From JBBROS01 sp965260995 (GTDB lineage Bacteria; Pseudomonadota; Alphaproteobacteria; Acetobacterales; Acetobacteraceae): a stretch of DNA of 64,000 nt. How positions within the stretch are numbered: the stretch's first letter is position 1; each line of letters starts with the position of its first letter. The stretch spans positions 310,001-374,000 of the forward strand of contig CBDHCD010000003.1 of NCBI GenBank assembly GCA_965260995.1, in the 5' to 3' direction. The position numbers were made by a program, and so were the translations under genes. Below, in pieces: positions 25,195-35,028 of the stretch. The notes beneath the pieces were generated by a model, which was not told where the DNA came from, did no database searches, and saw only the letters and a list, made by a program, of their open reading frames with translations.

Positions 25195-25850
25195 AACGAC
25201 GCCGCGCGTTCGAGCCGCGCTTCAAGCGTCGAAAGAAGCGATCGGTGCCTAGCCCCAGCGCTAAGGGCTGGGCCGCGCACCACCGTCGCCAAGTGGCGCA
25301 CCCGGACCACGGCCGAGGATGCGCCGATGGGGCCGACCTCGCCCCACGGCACTGTCCTGACCCTGGCCGAGGAGGCCATGATCGCGTCGACCGCCGCCGA
25401 ACCCTGCCGCCGCTCGACGACGTGCTCGGCTGTCGGCCCGACAGCATCCCGATGCTCACCCGCTCCAGCCTGCACCGCTGCCCGACACGCCACGGCCTCT
25501 CCCGATCGCCTGTCTAAATTCACCTACGTCGAGTTCCGACACGACGCCGGCTAGATGAACGGAGCTGACTTCCTCCGAGGCGTCGTCGAGGCGTTCCCCT
25601 GTGCCATCCACACCGTCCTGACCGACAACGGCATGGCCTTCGGCCGATTTGCCAAAGAACCGCAACGGTCCGAGCAGGCGCTGCCTCGGCGCGCCTATCT
25701 TCGGCCGCGCCTACGATGAGCACAGCGTCGGGCACACGCTTGCCAAGCCACGCCATCCCTGGACCAACGGCCAGGCCGAACGCATGAACCGCACCGTCAA
25801 GAACGCCACCATCAAGTCGTTCCACGGTCCCGGCCCCGACAGACCCGAAG
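25195..25850 (+). pseudogene. eroded IS481-type transposase
   Basis: Pieces of one transposase appear in order but in different frames: TVAKWRTRTTAED and MGPTSPHGTVLTLAEEAMI (helix-turn-helix part), RRTLPPLDDVL and LTRSSLHRC, then SKFTYVEF, HTVLTDNG with a catalytic Asp, and KPRHPWTNGQAERMNRT with the region before the final Glu. This order is the hallmark of IS481-family integrase-like transposases. At least three frameshifts or deletions and a nonsense codon after FRHDAG separate the pieces, so no protein can be made. The C-terminal part is missing. Confidence 0.75.
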
Positions 25851-26190
25851 CCCATAACCTTTCTTCCTGGAATGCCCCCGCTCTGAAGTCGAGTTCCGTC
25901 ATTATGAGGCCGGTGATGAAGCGGTCGATGTTCGCGCAGGACTCGCCCGTCAGCTCGGCTAGGGCACCCCTTCTCGCCTGCCCCTGACGCCGCAGGCGCG
26001 CACGAGCGCGGTGAACCGACATGCCGATCCCGCAACGGCCTTGGCCTTGCCATCCTGCTCAACACGGGGAACTGCGGCAGCGTCGGCTGCGCCCAGTGCT
26101 GTGACGGGCTGGACCACCAGCCACGCCAGTTGCCGCGGCGCTGGCAAGGGCGGTCTCTCGTCGCGCGCCACAATGACTGTCAAAAATACT
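25851..26190. other. unassigned stretch between IS remnant and tRNA-Glu
   Basis: About 340 bases without a convincing gene. Short frames occur on both strands but none continues a recognisable domain. It adjoins the 3' end of the tRNA-Glu gene, a common integration target for islands, but I found no repeated attachment sequence. Confidence 0.3.
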
Positions 26191-26266
26191 TGGTGCCCCG
26201 TACGGGATTCGAACCCGTGTTACAGCCTTGAAAGGGCCGTGTCCTAGGCCTCTAGACGAACGGGAC
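26191..26266 (-). tRNA. tRNA-Glu (UUC)
   Basis: The minus strand folds as a 76-base tRNA including an encoded CCA. The acceptor stem pairs GTCCCGT with ACGGGGC (one G-U pair), the T arm holds GGTTCGAATCC, and the anticodon loop CTTTCAA gives anticodon TTC, reading glutamate codons. It lies 37 bases downstream of the recJ stop on the same strand and its 3' end faces the IS cluster. Confidence 0.95.
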
Positions 26267-26303
26267 AGGTCATATTCGGCGTAGCCCGCCAGCTATCTTC
26301 CGG

Positions 26304-28085
26304 TCAAGCTAGTGCCGCGTCCGTGACGAAGAAACTCGCACTCGTGGTTCCGTTCCACGTTTCTGTTCGCAAGTGACCGGCCAGATGCAAGGGGCGGTCG
26401 CGAGCCAGCAGCGCCGAAGCCAACGTCCCCTCTCCAGCCCGAAACAGCATCGATTTCAGCCGTGGCCCGCCCCCCTCGCCTTCAACGTAGGCGCGCACCG
26501 TGCCGCTGTCTTTACCGATCCGATCCGCCCTCACCACCCGGGCGCGCGGTAGAACGAACACCGGCTCCTCGTTGCCGTTCCCGTATGGGGCGAGTCGCCC
26601 AAGGTGCTGTGCCAAGTCGAGCGTCGCACCTGGCACTGCCAGCATCGCTTCGACCGACAAGTCTTCCGCCCGGGGCAGCGCTGCCGCGTGCGATAGCTGG
26701 ACATTGAGAAACGCCTGGAATGCCGGCACATTGGCCACCGTTAGGCTAAACCCAGCCGCCATCGCGTGTCCTCCGCCAGTCAGCAGCAAGCCCTCGCTGC
26801 GCGCCGCCATCACCGCCCGGCCCACGTCAATGCCGAGTACCGAACGGGCGCTCCCCTTCACGGTGCCGTCCACCACTGCGCCGACAAGCGCCGGTCGATT
26901 GTAACGCTCCTTGATTCGTCCGGCGACGATCCCGACCACGCCTGGGTGCCAGCCTTCGCTGTGCACCAGCAACGCCGCGTGCCCGGCCATGTCCAGCGCC
27001 GCCGCTTGATCGAGCGCGGCCTGCATCATGCCGGTCTCAACTTCCCGCCGCTCACGGTTAGTCAGGTCGAGCTGCTGCGCGATCTGCTGTGCCTCCAATG
27101 GATCGTCGGTCAGCAAGAGGCGTAACCCCAGGCCAGAATCGCTGATTCGTCCCGCCGCGTTGATGCGCGGCCCAAGCGAGAAACCGCAGGTCATCGCCGT
27201 GGGCTGGCCGCCGGTCGTCGCGGCGTCGAGCAAGGCCGCGAGGCCGGGCCGGGCGCGTCGGGCCATGACGCGCAAGCCTTGCATCACCAGCGCCCTGTTC
27301 AGCCCAGTAAGGGGCATCACGTCGCATACCGTCGCCAGCGCCACGAGGTCCAGCAGTTCACGTAGGTCTGGTTCCGGTCGCGTCATGAACCAACCGTCCT
27401 GCCGTAGGGCGCGCACCGTGGCGACCGCTGCTAGGAACGCCACCGCCGCGGCGCAAAGGCCCCGCAGTCCGCTCGCGCAGTCGAGCCGATTTGGGTTCAC
27501 CGTCGCCAGCACCGGCGGCGGGGCGCCATCGACCGCGTGATGATCCAGCACCACGACGTCCGCCTGCCCAGCCACCGCTGCCAGCGCCTTGGTCGCCGCC
27601 GTGCCGCAATCAACGCAGACGATCACCGTCGCTCCCTGCCTGGCCATGCCCAGCAACGCCGGGGCATTTGGACCATAGCCTTCGCGCATACGATCCGGCA
27701 CGTGGGTCAGCACGGCGCAGCCAAGGCCGCGCAACAGCCGCACTACAACTGCGGCGCTGCACGCCCCATCAACGTCGTAATCGCCGAACACACCCACGGT
27801 CTCACCCCGGCGCACTGCATGGGCAAGACGCGCTGCCGCGGCGTCCATATCCGTCAGCACCGATGGGTCCGGCAGCAAGGCGCGCAAAGTCGGCTCGAGA
27901 AAATGCCCGGCTGTTTCAATAGTCACACCACGCGCCGCGAGCAGTCGGCCGATGATTTCTGGCAACCCGAGTCGCTGGGCGATGCCCATGCCGACCCGAT
28001 CCTCGGCGGGTCGCAGCACCCATCGACGCCCAGTCAGGCTGGCGCCTATCCCGAGCGCATGCTCGCCCACGATGCCGCCGTTCAA
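26304..28085 (-). CDS. recJ: single-stranded-DNA-specific exonuclease RecJ
   Basis: A 593-residue DHH-family nuclease that degrades single-stranded DNA 5' to 3' in recombination and mismatch repair. The catalytic motifs appear in order: GDYDVDG near residue 100, VCVDCGT, the name-giving DHH in VVLDHHAVDG, and NPNRLDCASGLRGLCAAAVAF. The C-terminal DHHA1 part is seen as GIVAGRIKERYNRPALV and TGGGHAMAAGFSL. It is the last protein gene of a minus-strand cluster; it starts 22 bases after glpX, so cotranscription with alaC-type, hom and glpX genes is likely. The start codon chosen gives a slightly long N-terminus; a later start is possible. Confidence 0.94.
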   Translation of the reverse strand: MNGGIVGEHALGIGASLTGRRWVLRPAEDRVGMGIAQRLGLPEIIGRLLAARGVTIETAGHFLEPTLRALLPDPSVLTDMDAAAARLAHAVRRGETVGVFGDYDVDGACSAAVVVRLLRGLGCAVLTHVPDRMREGYGPNAPALLGMARQGATVIVCVDCGTAATKALAAVAGQADVVVLDHHAVDGAPPPVLATVNPNRLDCASGLRGLCAAAVAFLAAVATVRALRQDGWFMTRPEPDLRELLDLVALATVCDVMPLTGLNRALVMQGLRVMARRARPGLAALLDAATTGGQPTAMTCGFSLGPRINAAGRISDSGLGLRLLLTDDPLEAQQIAQQLDLTNRERREVETGMMQAALDQAAALDMAGHAALLVHSEGWHPGVVGIVAGRIKERYNRPALVGAVVDGTVKGSARSVLGIDVGRAVMAARSEGLLLTGGGHAMAAGFSLTVANVPAFQAFLNVQLSHAAALPRAEDLSVEAMLAVPGATLDLAQHLGRLAPYGNGNEEPVFVLPRARVVRADRIGKDSGTVRAYVEGEGGGPRLKSMLFRAGEGTLASALLARDRPLHLAGHLRTETWNGTTSASFFVTDAALA

Positions 28086-28107
28086 GATCTACGGCTCAGG
28101 TTGGCCC

Positions 28108-29094
<987 letters not shown>

Positions 29095-29100
29095 GCTTCC

Positions 29101-30390
29101 TCAAGCAGGTTCGATACGGATCAAAGTCGGCGGCTCCAAAACGGCGTCCAGCGCCTTGATCTGCGTCAGCGCCGCACGCATCGCTGCCTCATTCGTTTCG
29201 TGCGTCACCAGCACGACGGGCACCGCCTCGCCCGGCGCGCGGCCACGCTGCAGCATGCTCTCCAGGGAAACGCCAGCATCGCGCAAGGCGGCGGTGACAT
29301 CGGCGATGACGCCGGGCCGGTCCACCACCATCAGTCGCAGGTAGTAGGCTCCCTGGTGCGCCGCCATCGGCAGCGATGGCTGGTTCGACAGCACGGATTC
29401 CGCGGCTCCCCACATCGGCGTCGCCCGGCCGCGCGCGAGGTCAATCAGGTCCGCGACGACCGCGCTCGCCGTTGGTCCGGCACCCGCGCCGCGCCCTTCC
29501 AGCATCACCCGACCGACGAAGTCGCCCTCCGCCACGACGGCGTTGAACACGCCATCAACGCGGGCGATCGGCGCCGCCTGCGGCACCATGCATGGGTGCA
29601 CCCGGCTCTCAATCCCCTTCGCTGTGCGCCGCGCGATGCCCAGCAGCTTGATGCGATAGCCCAGCTCGCTGGCGAAGGCGATGTCCATCGCCGACACGCC
29701 GCGGATGCCCTCGACGTGGACGGCGGCGAAATCAACCGGCCGGTTGAATGCCAGCGCCGCCAGGATGGCAAGCTTGTGGGCGGTGTCGACGCCGTCGATG
29801 TCGAAGCTGGGGTCGCTTTCGGCGTAACCGAGGCGTTGCGCGTCGGCCACCACATCGGCGAACTCCCGCCCCTGCTCACGCATCGCCGTCAGGATATAGT
29901 TGCAAGTGCCGTTGAGGATGCCAGCCACGCGCTCGATCCGGTTGGCAGCCAAGCCTTCGCGCAATGCTTTAATCGCCGGAATGCCGCCCGCCACCGCGGC
30001 CTCGAAACTCAGCGAGACGCCCGATGTTTCCGCCCATGCCGCCAGCGCCGAGCCGTGGAGCGCGATCAGGGCTTTGTTGGCGGTCACGACAGATTTGCCG
30101 GCGCCGAGCGCGATCTCGACCACGTCGCGCGCCGGGCCGTCACTGCCGCCAATCAGCTCGACAACGACGTCGATATTGGCATCAGCGGCGAGGGCAGCCG
30201 GGTCGTCGAACCAACGCAATTCCGTGAGCGGCACGCCACGGTTCCGCATCCGGTCGCGGGCCGAGACCGCGGTGATGGCGATCGCCCGCCCGGCACGCGC
30301 CGCCACGACGTCCGCGTTGTCACGCAACAATGTGAGAACGCCTGTGCCGACGGTGCCCAACCCTGCCACGCCGATCCTGAGCGGGTTCAT
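29101..30390 (-). CDS. hom: homoserine dehydrogenase
   Basis: A 429-residue NAD(P)-dependent enzyme that reduces aspartate semialdehyde to homoserine, the branch toward threonine and methionine. The N-terminal Rossmann motif is GVAGLGTVGTGV; the catalytic domain contains VTANKALIALHG, AAVAGGIPAIKALREGL, ILNGTCNYIL and DPSFDIDGVDTAHKLAIL with the catalytic Lys. A C-terminal ACT domain (YYLRLMVVDRPGVIADVTAAL) suggests feedback control by threonine. It lies 43 bases after the aminotransferase gene and 6 bases before glpX on the minus strand. Confidence 0.95.
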   Translation of the reverse strand: MNPLRIGVAGLGTVGTGVLTLLRDNADVVAARAGRAIAITAVSARDRMRNRGVPLTELRWFDDPAALAADANIDVVVELIGGSDGPARDVVEIALGAGKSVVTANKALIALHGSALAAWAETSGVSLSFEAAVAGGIPAIKALREGLAANRIERVAGILNGTCNYILTAMREQGREFADVVADAQRLGYAESDPSFDIDGVDTAHKLAILAALAFNRPVDFAAVHVEGIRGVSAMDIAFASELGYRIKLLGIARRTAKGIESRVHPCMVPQAAPIARVDGVFNAVVAEGDFVGRVMLEGRGAGAGPTASAVVADLIDLARGRATPMWGAAESVLSNQPSLPMAAHQGAYYLRLMVVDRPGVIADVTAALRDAGVSLESMLQRGRAPGEAVPVVLVTHETNEAAMRAALTQIKALDAVLEPPTLIRIEPA

Positions 30391-30433
30391 GGGCGGGATC
30401 GTCTGTTCAGAGCCGCGGGACGATCAACCAATC

Positions 30434-31645
30434 TCACTCCGCCGCGACCCCGACGGAGGCCACGTTGCTCTCGCTTCTCAGGAAAGCGCGGATGTTGCGC
30501 ACGGCTTGGCGAAGCCGCTGCGTGTTCTCCACCAGCGCGATCCGCACGTGCGTGTCGCCGTGCTCGCCGAAGCCAATGCCCGGCGCGACCGCGACCTTGG
30601 CGTGCGCCAGCAGCAGCTTGCTGAACTCGACACTGCCCAAGTGGGCGAAACGCGGCGGGATCGGGGCCCAAGCGAACATCGAGCCGTCCGGACTTGGCAT
30701 ATCCCAGCCCGCCTGCGCCAGCCCCGGTACCAACACGTCGCGCCGCTCCCGATATAGCGCCCGCATCTCGGCCACGCAGTCCTGCGGACCGTTCAGCGCC
30801 GTCGTTGCCGCAACCTGAATGGGCGTGAATGCGCCGTAGTCAAGGTAGGACTTCATCCGGGCCAAGGCCGCGATCAACCGGGCGTTGCCAGCAGCGAAGC
30901 CCATGCGCCAGCCGGGCATCGAGTAGGTCTTGGACAGGCTGGTGAACTCCACCGCGATGTCCTTGGCACCGGGCACTTGCAGGATCGACGGCGGGGGCGT
31001 CGCGCCGAAGTAGATTTCGGCGTAGGCGAGGTCAGACAGAATATAGATCTCGTGCCTGCGGCAGAAGGCAACGATCTCGCGGTAGAAATCGAAGTCGGCG
31101 AGATAGGAAGTCGGATTGCTCGGAAAGTTAACGATCAGCGCGGTGGGCTTGGGAACGCTGTGCCGAACCGCGCGGTCTAGAGCCTCCAGCATGCTCGCGT
31201 CCGGGGTCGCCGGCACACTGCGGACGCTGGCACCGGCGATGATGAAGCCGAACTGGTGAATTGGATAACTCGGATTCGGCACCAAGATGGTGTCGCCGGG
31301 GCTGGTGATGGCAGCGGCGAGGTTGGCCAGCCCTTCCTTGCTGCCGAGCGTGGCCACCACCTCCGTCTCGGCGTCGAGGGCCACGCCAAAGCGGCGTTGG
31401 TAGTAGCCGGCGAGCGCCCGGCGCAGCCCAGGGATGCCTTTGCTCGCGCTGTAGCGATGAGTGCGCGGGTCCTGCACCGCCTCCACCAACTTGGCGACGA
31501 TGTGCGCCGGCGTGCCGGTATCGGGGTTGCCCATGCCCAGGTCGATGATGTCCTCGCCCTCGGCCCGGGCACGCGCCTTGGCCTGGTTCACCTCCGCGAA
31601 CACGTAGGGTGGCATGCGGCGGATGCGATGGAATTCCTGGCTCAT
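30434..31645 (-). CDS. PLP-dependent aminotransferase, AlaC / LL-DAP aminotransferase type
   Basis: A 403-residue class I aminotransferase starting at the ATG at 31645 (MSQEFHRIRRMPPYVFAEVN), the usual beginning of the alphaproteobacterial family. The substrate-side motif is DLGMGNPDTGTP; NFPSNPTS, LSDLAYAEIYF and the PLP-lysine segment SLSKTYSMPGWRMGF follow. The family is annotated either as alanine-producing transaminase (AlaC) or LL-diaminopimelate aminotransferase; adjacency to hom does not decide. A longer frame upstream to 31804 is not supported. It is 41 bases downstream of the lipoprotein gene and heads the metabolic part of the cluster. Confidence 0.88.
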   Translation of the reverse strand: MSQEFHRIRRMPPYVFAEVNQAKARARAEGEDIIDLGMGNPDTGTPAHIVAKLVEAVQDPRTHRYSASKGIPGLRRALAGYYQRRFGVALDAETEVVATLGSKEGLANLAAAITSPGDTILVPNPSYPIHQFGFIIAGASVRSVPATPDASMLEALDRAVRHSVPKPTALIVNFPSNPTSYLADFDFYREIVAFCRRHEIYILSDLAYAEIYFGATPPPSILQVPGAKDIAVEFTSLSKTYSMPGWRMGFAAGNARLIAALARMKSYLDYGAFTPIQVAATTALNGPQDCVAEMRALYRERRDVLVPGLAQAGWDMPSPDGSMFAWAPIPPRFAHLGSVEFSKLLLAHAKVAVAPGIGFGEHGDTHVRIALVENTQRLRQAVRNIRAFLRSESNVASVGVAAE

Positions 31646-31686
31646 GCTCGGGACGCTCGTTTGAGGGAAGGAAAAGGCCGTGACCA

Positions 31687-32700
31687 TCATTCTACCAGAC
31701 GCGCGATCCCGCCGCGAGCCAGGGCGGCCGCGTCGATCCTGACGGCGCTGGCCGGGACGCCTTCCGCTTCCAAGATGTCGGCCATTGCTTGGGCCCGCCG
31801 CCATGCCAGCGGCAGCGCCACCTGTTGCGCCTGGGGCGACGACGAAGTTGCGTCGCCGCCGCCGAGCAACGCCACAGGGCCGCCGCCGCGCCGGGCCGCG
31901 AGGTCGCGCAAGCCAGCCTCGGACGCCGGGCGCATCACGTCCGAGGCTGGCAGGAAGGAGACATCAACCTGGGGTCGCGGCGGCGGCGCGTCGGGGATCG
32001 CAGCGATCGCGACACCCGGGATCGTAGGCAGTGGCGGCGGCCCGCTTGGCAGGGGCGGCAAGGCGCCGGGTGCCGGCTCGCTCGGCCCCGGGTCGCTCGT
32101 CGCCGGTGCGGTCGCGGACGAAGCGGCTGAGCCCACGCCTTCCAAGACCGGGGCGGGCGGACTGCGCTCCATCCGTGATAGTGACGGGGATGCAGCGCCC
32201 GGCCGTGTCGCTGCCGACGAAGGAGCCGAGGGTGCTGGGGCTGAAGGCGTGCTCGCCGCCTCGATCCGGGCTTTAGAGTCCGATGCGTCCGGGTCCGCTC
32301 CTGGCAGAGATGCGCGTAGGCGGGCCGCGGCTTGTTGCGGAGTGGCGATGGGGTCCTGTGCCGCGTCGCGCACAGTGCGGTCGCGCGCGCTGACCAGCCG
32401 CTCGGCCAGGTCGCGCCGGGCCGCGGCGCTCGTCGGCGTCGGTGCGGGCGGAACTTGCGCCAGATTGGGATATGGCGAATCCGCACCGGGCGGCGGCGGC
32501 CGTTGTTGCGCGATCGCGCCGCCCTGCAGGTCATGCCACCAATCGATCGGTACGCCGACCGGGAGCTTGGTCGAGTAGAACTGCTCGATGCTCTCACATC
32601 CCGGGGTAGCCAAGGCCACGAGCAACGGGAGGCACCGCCGCGCCGCCGCTTGCCGTCGCACTAGCCCGCGCTTACGTAGCATTCCAACAAACATCCCCAT
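31687..32700 (-). CDS. proline-rich protein with OmpA-like C-terminal region
   Basis: A protein of about 337 residues (ATG at 32700). A basic start and hydrophobic stretch (CLPLLVALATPGC) resemble a lipoprotein signal with a weak lipobox, followed by EQFYSTKLPVGVPIDWWHDLQGG. The middle third is a long Pro/Ala/Ser-rich linker, probably disordered and able to cross the periplasm or peptidoglycan. The C-terminal 90 residues (VDVSFLPASDVM, LPLAWRRAQAMADILEAEGV) resemble an OmpA-type peptidoglycan-binding domain but are divergent. I infer an envelope-anchored structural role. It is divergent from phaC with 71 bases between the starts and precedes the aminotransferase by 41 bases. Confidence 0.65.
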   Translation of the reverse strand: MGMFVGMLRKRGLVRRQAAARRCLPLLVALATPGCESIEQFYSTKLPVGVPIDWWHDLQGGAIAQQRPPPPGADSPYPNLAQVPPAPTPTSAAARRDLAERLVSARDRTVRDAAQDPIATPQQAAARLRASLPGADPDASDSKARIEAASTPSAPAPSAPSSAATRPGAASPSLSRMERSPPAPVLEGVGSAASSATAPATSDPGPSEPAPGALPPLPSGPPPLPTIPGVAIAAIPDAPPPRPQVDVSFLPASDVMRPASEAGLRDLAARRGGGPVALLGGGDATSSSPQAQQVALPLAWRRAQAMADILEAEGVPASAVRIDAAALARGGIARLVE

Positions 32701-32771
32701 CAGCCGGTCCCGCCCTGTTCGCCATGCTGTATCGCGACCAGGCTGGTTCGGCGGAAAGGACAGCAAACGTG

Positions 32772-34592
32772 ATGGCCGATCAAGGGAAGACTGACGTCAA
32801 CGGCGCCGCGATCAACCCGGTTGCCTTCAAGATGACCGATCCGGCAGAACTCAGCCGCTCCATGGCCGGCATCGCTGAACGTTCGCAACGGCTCGTCACG
32901 GACTGGCTGAATCGCCAATCTTACGAAGCGCCCGCGATCGACCCCCTTAACGTCGGCCATGCCTTCGTGGAAATGACCACTCAACTGATGAAAGACCCTG
33001 CCACGCTGGTTCAGGCGCAGATCGGTTTTTGGCAGGACTACATGACCTTGTGGCAGAGTACGACACGCCGCCTCTGGGGCATCGACACGCAGCCGGTGAT
33101 CCAGGCAGACCCGAAAGACCGCCGCTTCAAGGATGAAGCTTGGAAAGAGAGCGAGGTTTTCGATTTCATCAAGCAATCCTATCTTTTGTCGGCCCGTTAC
33201 GTGCAGGACGTGGTTGGCCGCGTCGACGGGCTCGATGCCAAGACGGCGCAGAAGGTCGACTTTTACTCGCGCCAGTTCATCGATGCCATGAGCCCAAGCA
33301 ACTTCCTGCTCACCAATCCCGAAGTCCTGCGCAAGACTGTCGAAACCGGCGGCGAGAACCTGATTCGCGGCCTGAACAACATGCTATCCGATCTTGAGCG
33401 CGGGCGCGGTAAGCTGACGATTAAAATGACTGATCTTGAAGCATTTAAGTTGGGCGAAAACATCGCTATTTCAGAAGGTCACGTTGTATACCAAAACGAC
33501 CTAATGCAGCTTATTCAGTACTCTCCCACTACCAAAACAGCAATGAAACGTCCTTTGCTGATCGGCCCACCCTGGATCAACAAGTTTTATGTTCTTGATT
33601 TAAGACCTAAAAACAGCTTTGTGCGTTGGGCTGTATCCCAGGGTCACACTGTATTCATGATCAGTTGGGTCAACCCAGACGAAAAGCTGTCTAGCAAGCG
33701 TTTCGATGACTACATGGTGGAGGGCTATCTCGCCGCCCTCGACGCGATTGAGCAGGCGACAGGCGAACGCGAAGTCAACGCCATCGGCTACTGTCTTGGT
33801 GGGACCTTGTTGGCCGGAACGCTCGCGTACATGGCGGCAGTAGGCGACGACCGCATCAAGTCCGCAACTTTCTTTGTCACTATGACGGATTTTCAGGAAG
33901 CAGGCGAGTTGGGCGTGTTCATCGACGAGGAGCAACTTAACGCGCTCGAAGGCAAAATGGAGAAGCAAGGGTACTTAGACGGCAGCGAGATGGCGACCAC
34001 GTTCAACATGCTCCGCGCCAATGACCTGATCTGGTCGTTCGTTGTCAACAACTACCTACTTGGCAACGAGCCGTTTCCTTTCGATCTGCTCTATTGGAAT
34101 AGCGATAGCACTCGTATGCCAGCAGCAATGCATACCTTTTACCTGCGCAGCCTTTATCAGAAGAATATGCTTTGTCGGCCTGGTGGCATCTCAATGGCCG
34201 GCCAACCGATTGATCTCAGCACTGTCAAAGTTCCGGCCTATTTTTTGTCTACGCGAGAGGATCACATTGCTCCTTGGAAAAGCACTTATCGCGGTGCGCA
34301 ATTGCTCGGTGGTGACAGCCGTTTCGTTCTGGCTGCTAGCGGCCACATCGCCGGCGTGGTCAACTCACCCGAGAGTGGGAAGTACAGTCATTGGATTAAC
34401 CCGCTGCTGGCAGCCGATGCGGAGGCATGGCTGGCCGACGCCGTCGAAGTTGCCGGCAGCTGGTGGCCGGACTGGCAGCGATGGATCATGATGTCCGACG
34501 ATGAGCAGGTCCCCGCCCGCGTCCCAGGCACCGGTAGATTGCCAATAATCGAGGCCGCCCCTGGGAGGTACGTGGCAGAGAGAGGAAGTTAA
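32772..34592 (+). CDS. phaC: class I poly(3-hydroxyalkanoate) synthase
   Basis: A 606-residue PHA polymerase. The lipase-like box GYCLGG places the catalytic Cys at about 341; the partner Asp lies in STREDHIAPW and the His in SGHIAGVVNSP. The alpha/beta-hydrolase core is preceded by the class I N-terminal domain (FKMTDPAELSRSM, FWQDYMTLWQSTTRRLWG). It polymerises 3-hydroxyacyl-CoA into storage granules in the cytoplasm. I chose ATG 32772, where the protein aligns with relatives; an ATG at 32724 adds 16 residues and overlaps the divergent promoter zone. The stretch from about 33410 to 34300 is visibly more AT-rich than the first 600 bases and the flanking genes. No phaA, phaB or phaR gene is adjacent. 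Confidence 0.93.
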   Translation: MADQGKTDVNGAAINPVAFKMTDPAELSRSMAGIAERSQRLVTDWLNRQSYEAPAIDPLNVGHAFVEMTTQLMKDPATLVQAQIGFWQDYMTLWQSTTRRLWGIDTQPVIQADPKDRRFKDEAWKESEVFDFIKQSYLLSARYVQDVVGRVDGLDAKTAQKVDFYSRQFIDAMSPSNFLLTNPEVLRKTVETGGENLIRGLNNMLSDLERGRGKLTIKMTDLEAFKLGENIAISEGHVVYQNDLMQLIQYSPTTKTAMKRPLLIGPPWINKFYVLDLRPKNSFVRWAVSQGHTVFMISWVNPDEKLSSKRFDDYMVEGYLAALDAIEQATGEREVNAIGYCLGGTLLAGTLAYMAAVGDDRIKSATFFVTMTDFQEAGELGVFIDEEQLNALEGKMEKQGYLDGSEMATTFNMLRANDLIWSFVVNNYLLGNEPFPFDLLYWNSDSTRMPAAMHTFYLRSLYQKNMLCRPGGISMAGQPIDLSTVKVPAYFLSTREDHIAPWKSTYRGAQLLGGDSRFVLAASGHIAGVVNSPESGKYSHWINPLLAADAEAWLADAVEVAGSWWPDWQRWIMMSDDEQVPARVPGTGRLPIIEAAPGRYVAERGS

Positions 34593-34754
34593 GATATGTC
34601 CATTGCTGATGTGCGGGATCAAGACACTCGCAGGCCTTGTCAGTGTATGATCTTGAGCCTGTCACACGTGGACGACGGCATTGATTGGGTATGAGCTATT
34701 TACCAAACCTGTTTTTCTGAAAGCTATCGGACAGGAGGTTGGATAGTTAGGAAA
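34593..34754. other. unassigned stretch after phaC
   Basis: About 160 AT-leaning bases following phaC with no gene or clear terminator visible before the recombinase-like remnant. Confidence 0.3.
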
Positions 34755-35024
34755 GGTACGCTTCGACGGGCTGCCAACGGCACGCCGTTCCTGCACGGAA
34801 CCGTGCACCTGTTGCGCAAGCGGTGGGACATCCGGACCATCAAAATCAACGGTGACGCAGCGGACCCATTGCGCGACCGGGTAGTCGTCACTCGACTCAG
34901 GGCACCGCCGCACCACTCAGCATCGCGGCGCGGATCATATTCGACTAGCTGCGCAACGGTCGCCTGACTAGACGGCAACTGACCAAAGGCCAGACCCTGG
35001 CAGATCTCCTTATCTTCTTGTCCA
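34755..35024 (+). pseudogene. probable remnant of a large serine recombinase C-terminus
   Basis: Two short segments look like the DNA-binding tail of serine recombinases found on alphaproteobacterial mobile elements: NGTPFLHGTVHLLRKRWDIRT and, in another frame, FDxLRNGRLTRRQLTKGQ, the latter with a nonsense codon and a one-base insertion before PWQI. No catalytic domain is present. The right end is cut by the CTA flank of the IS copy at 35029. The assignment is from memory of family tails and is tentative. Confidence 0.35.
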
Positions 35025-35028
35025 CTAG

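Noticed and set aside
26191..26266. attL/attR pair at tRNA-Glu
   Set aside because: I found no second copy of the tRNA 3' end within the window, so an integration site is only a possibility.
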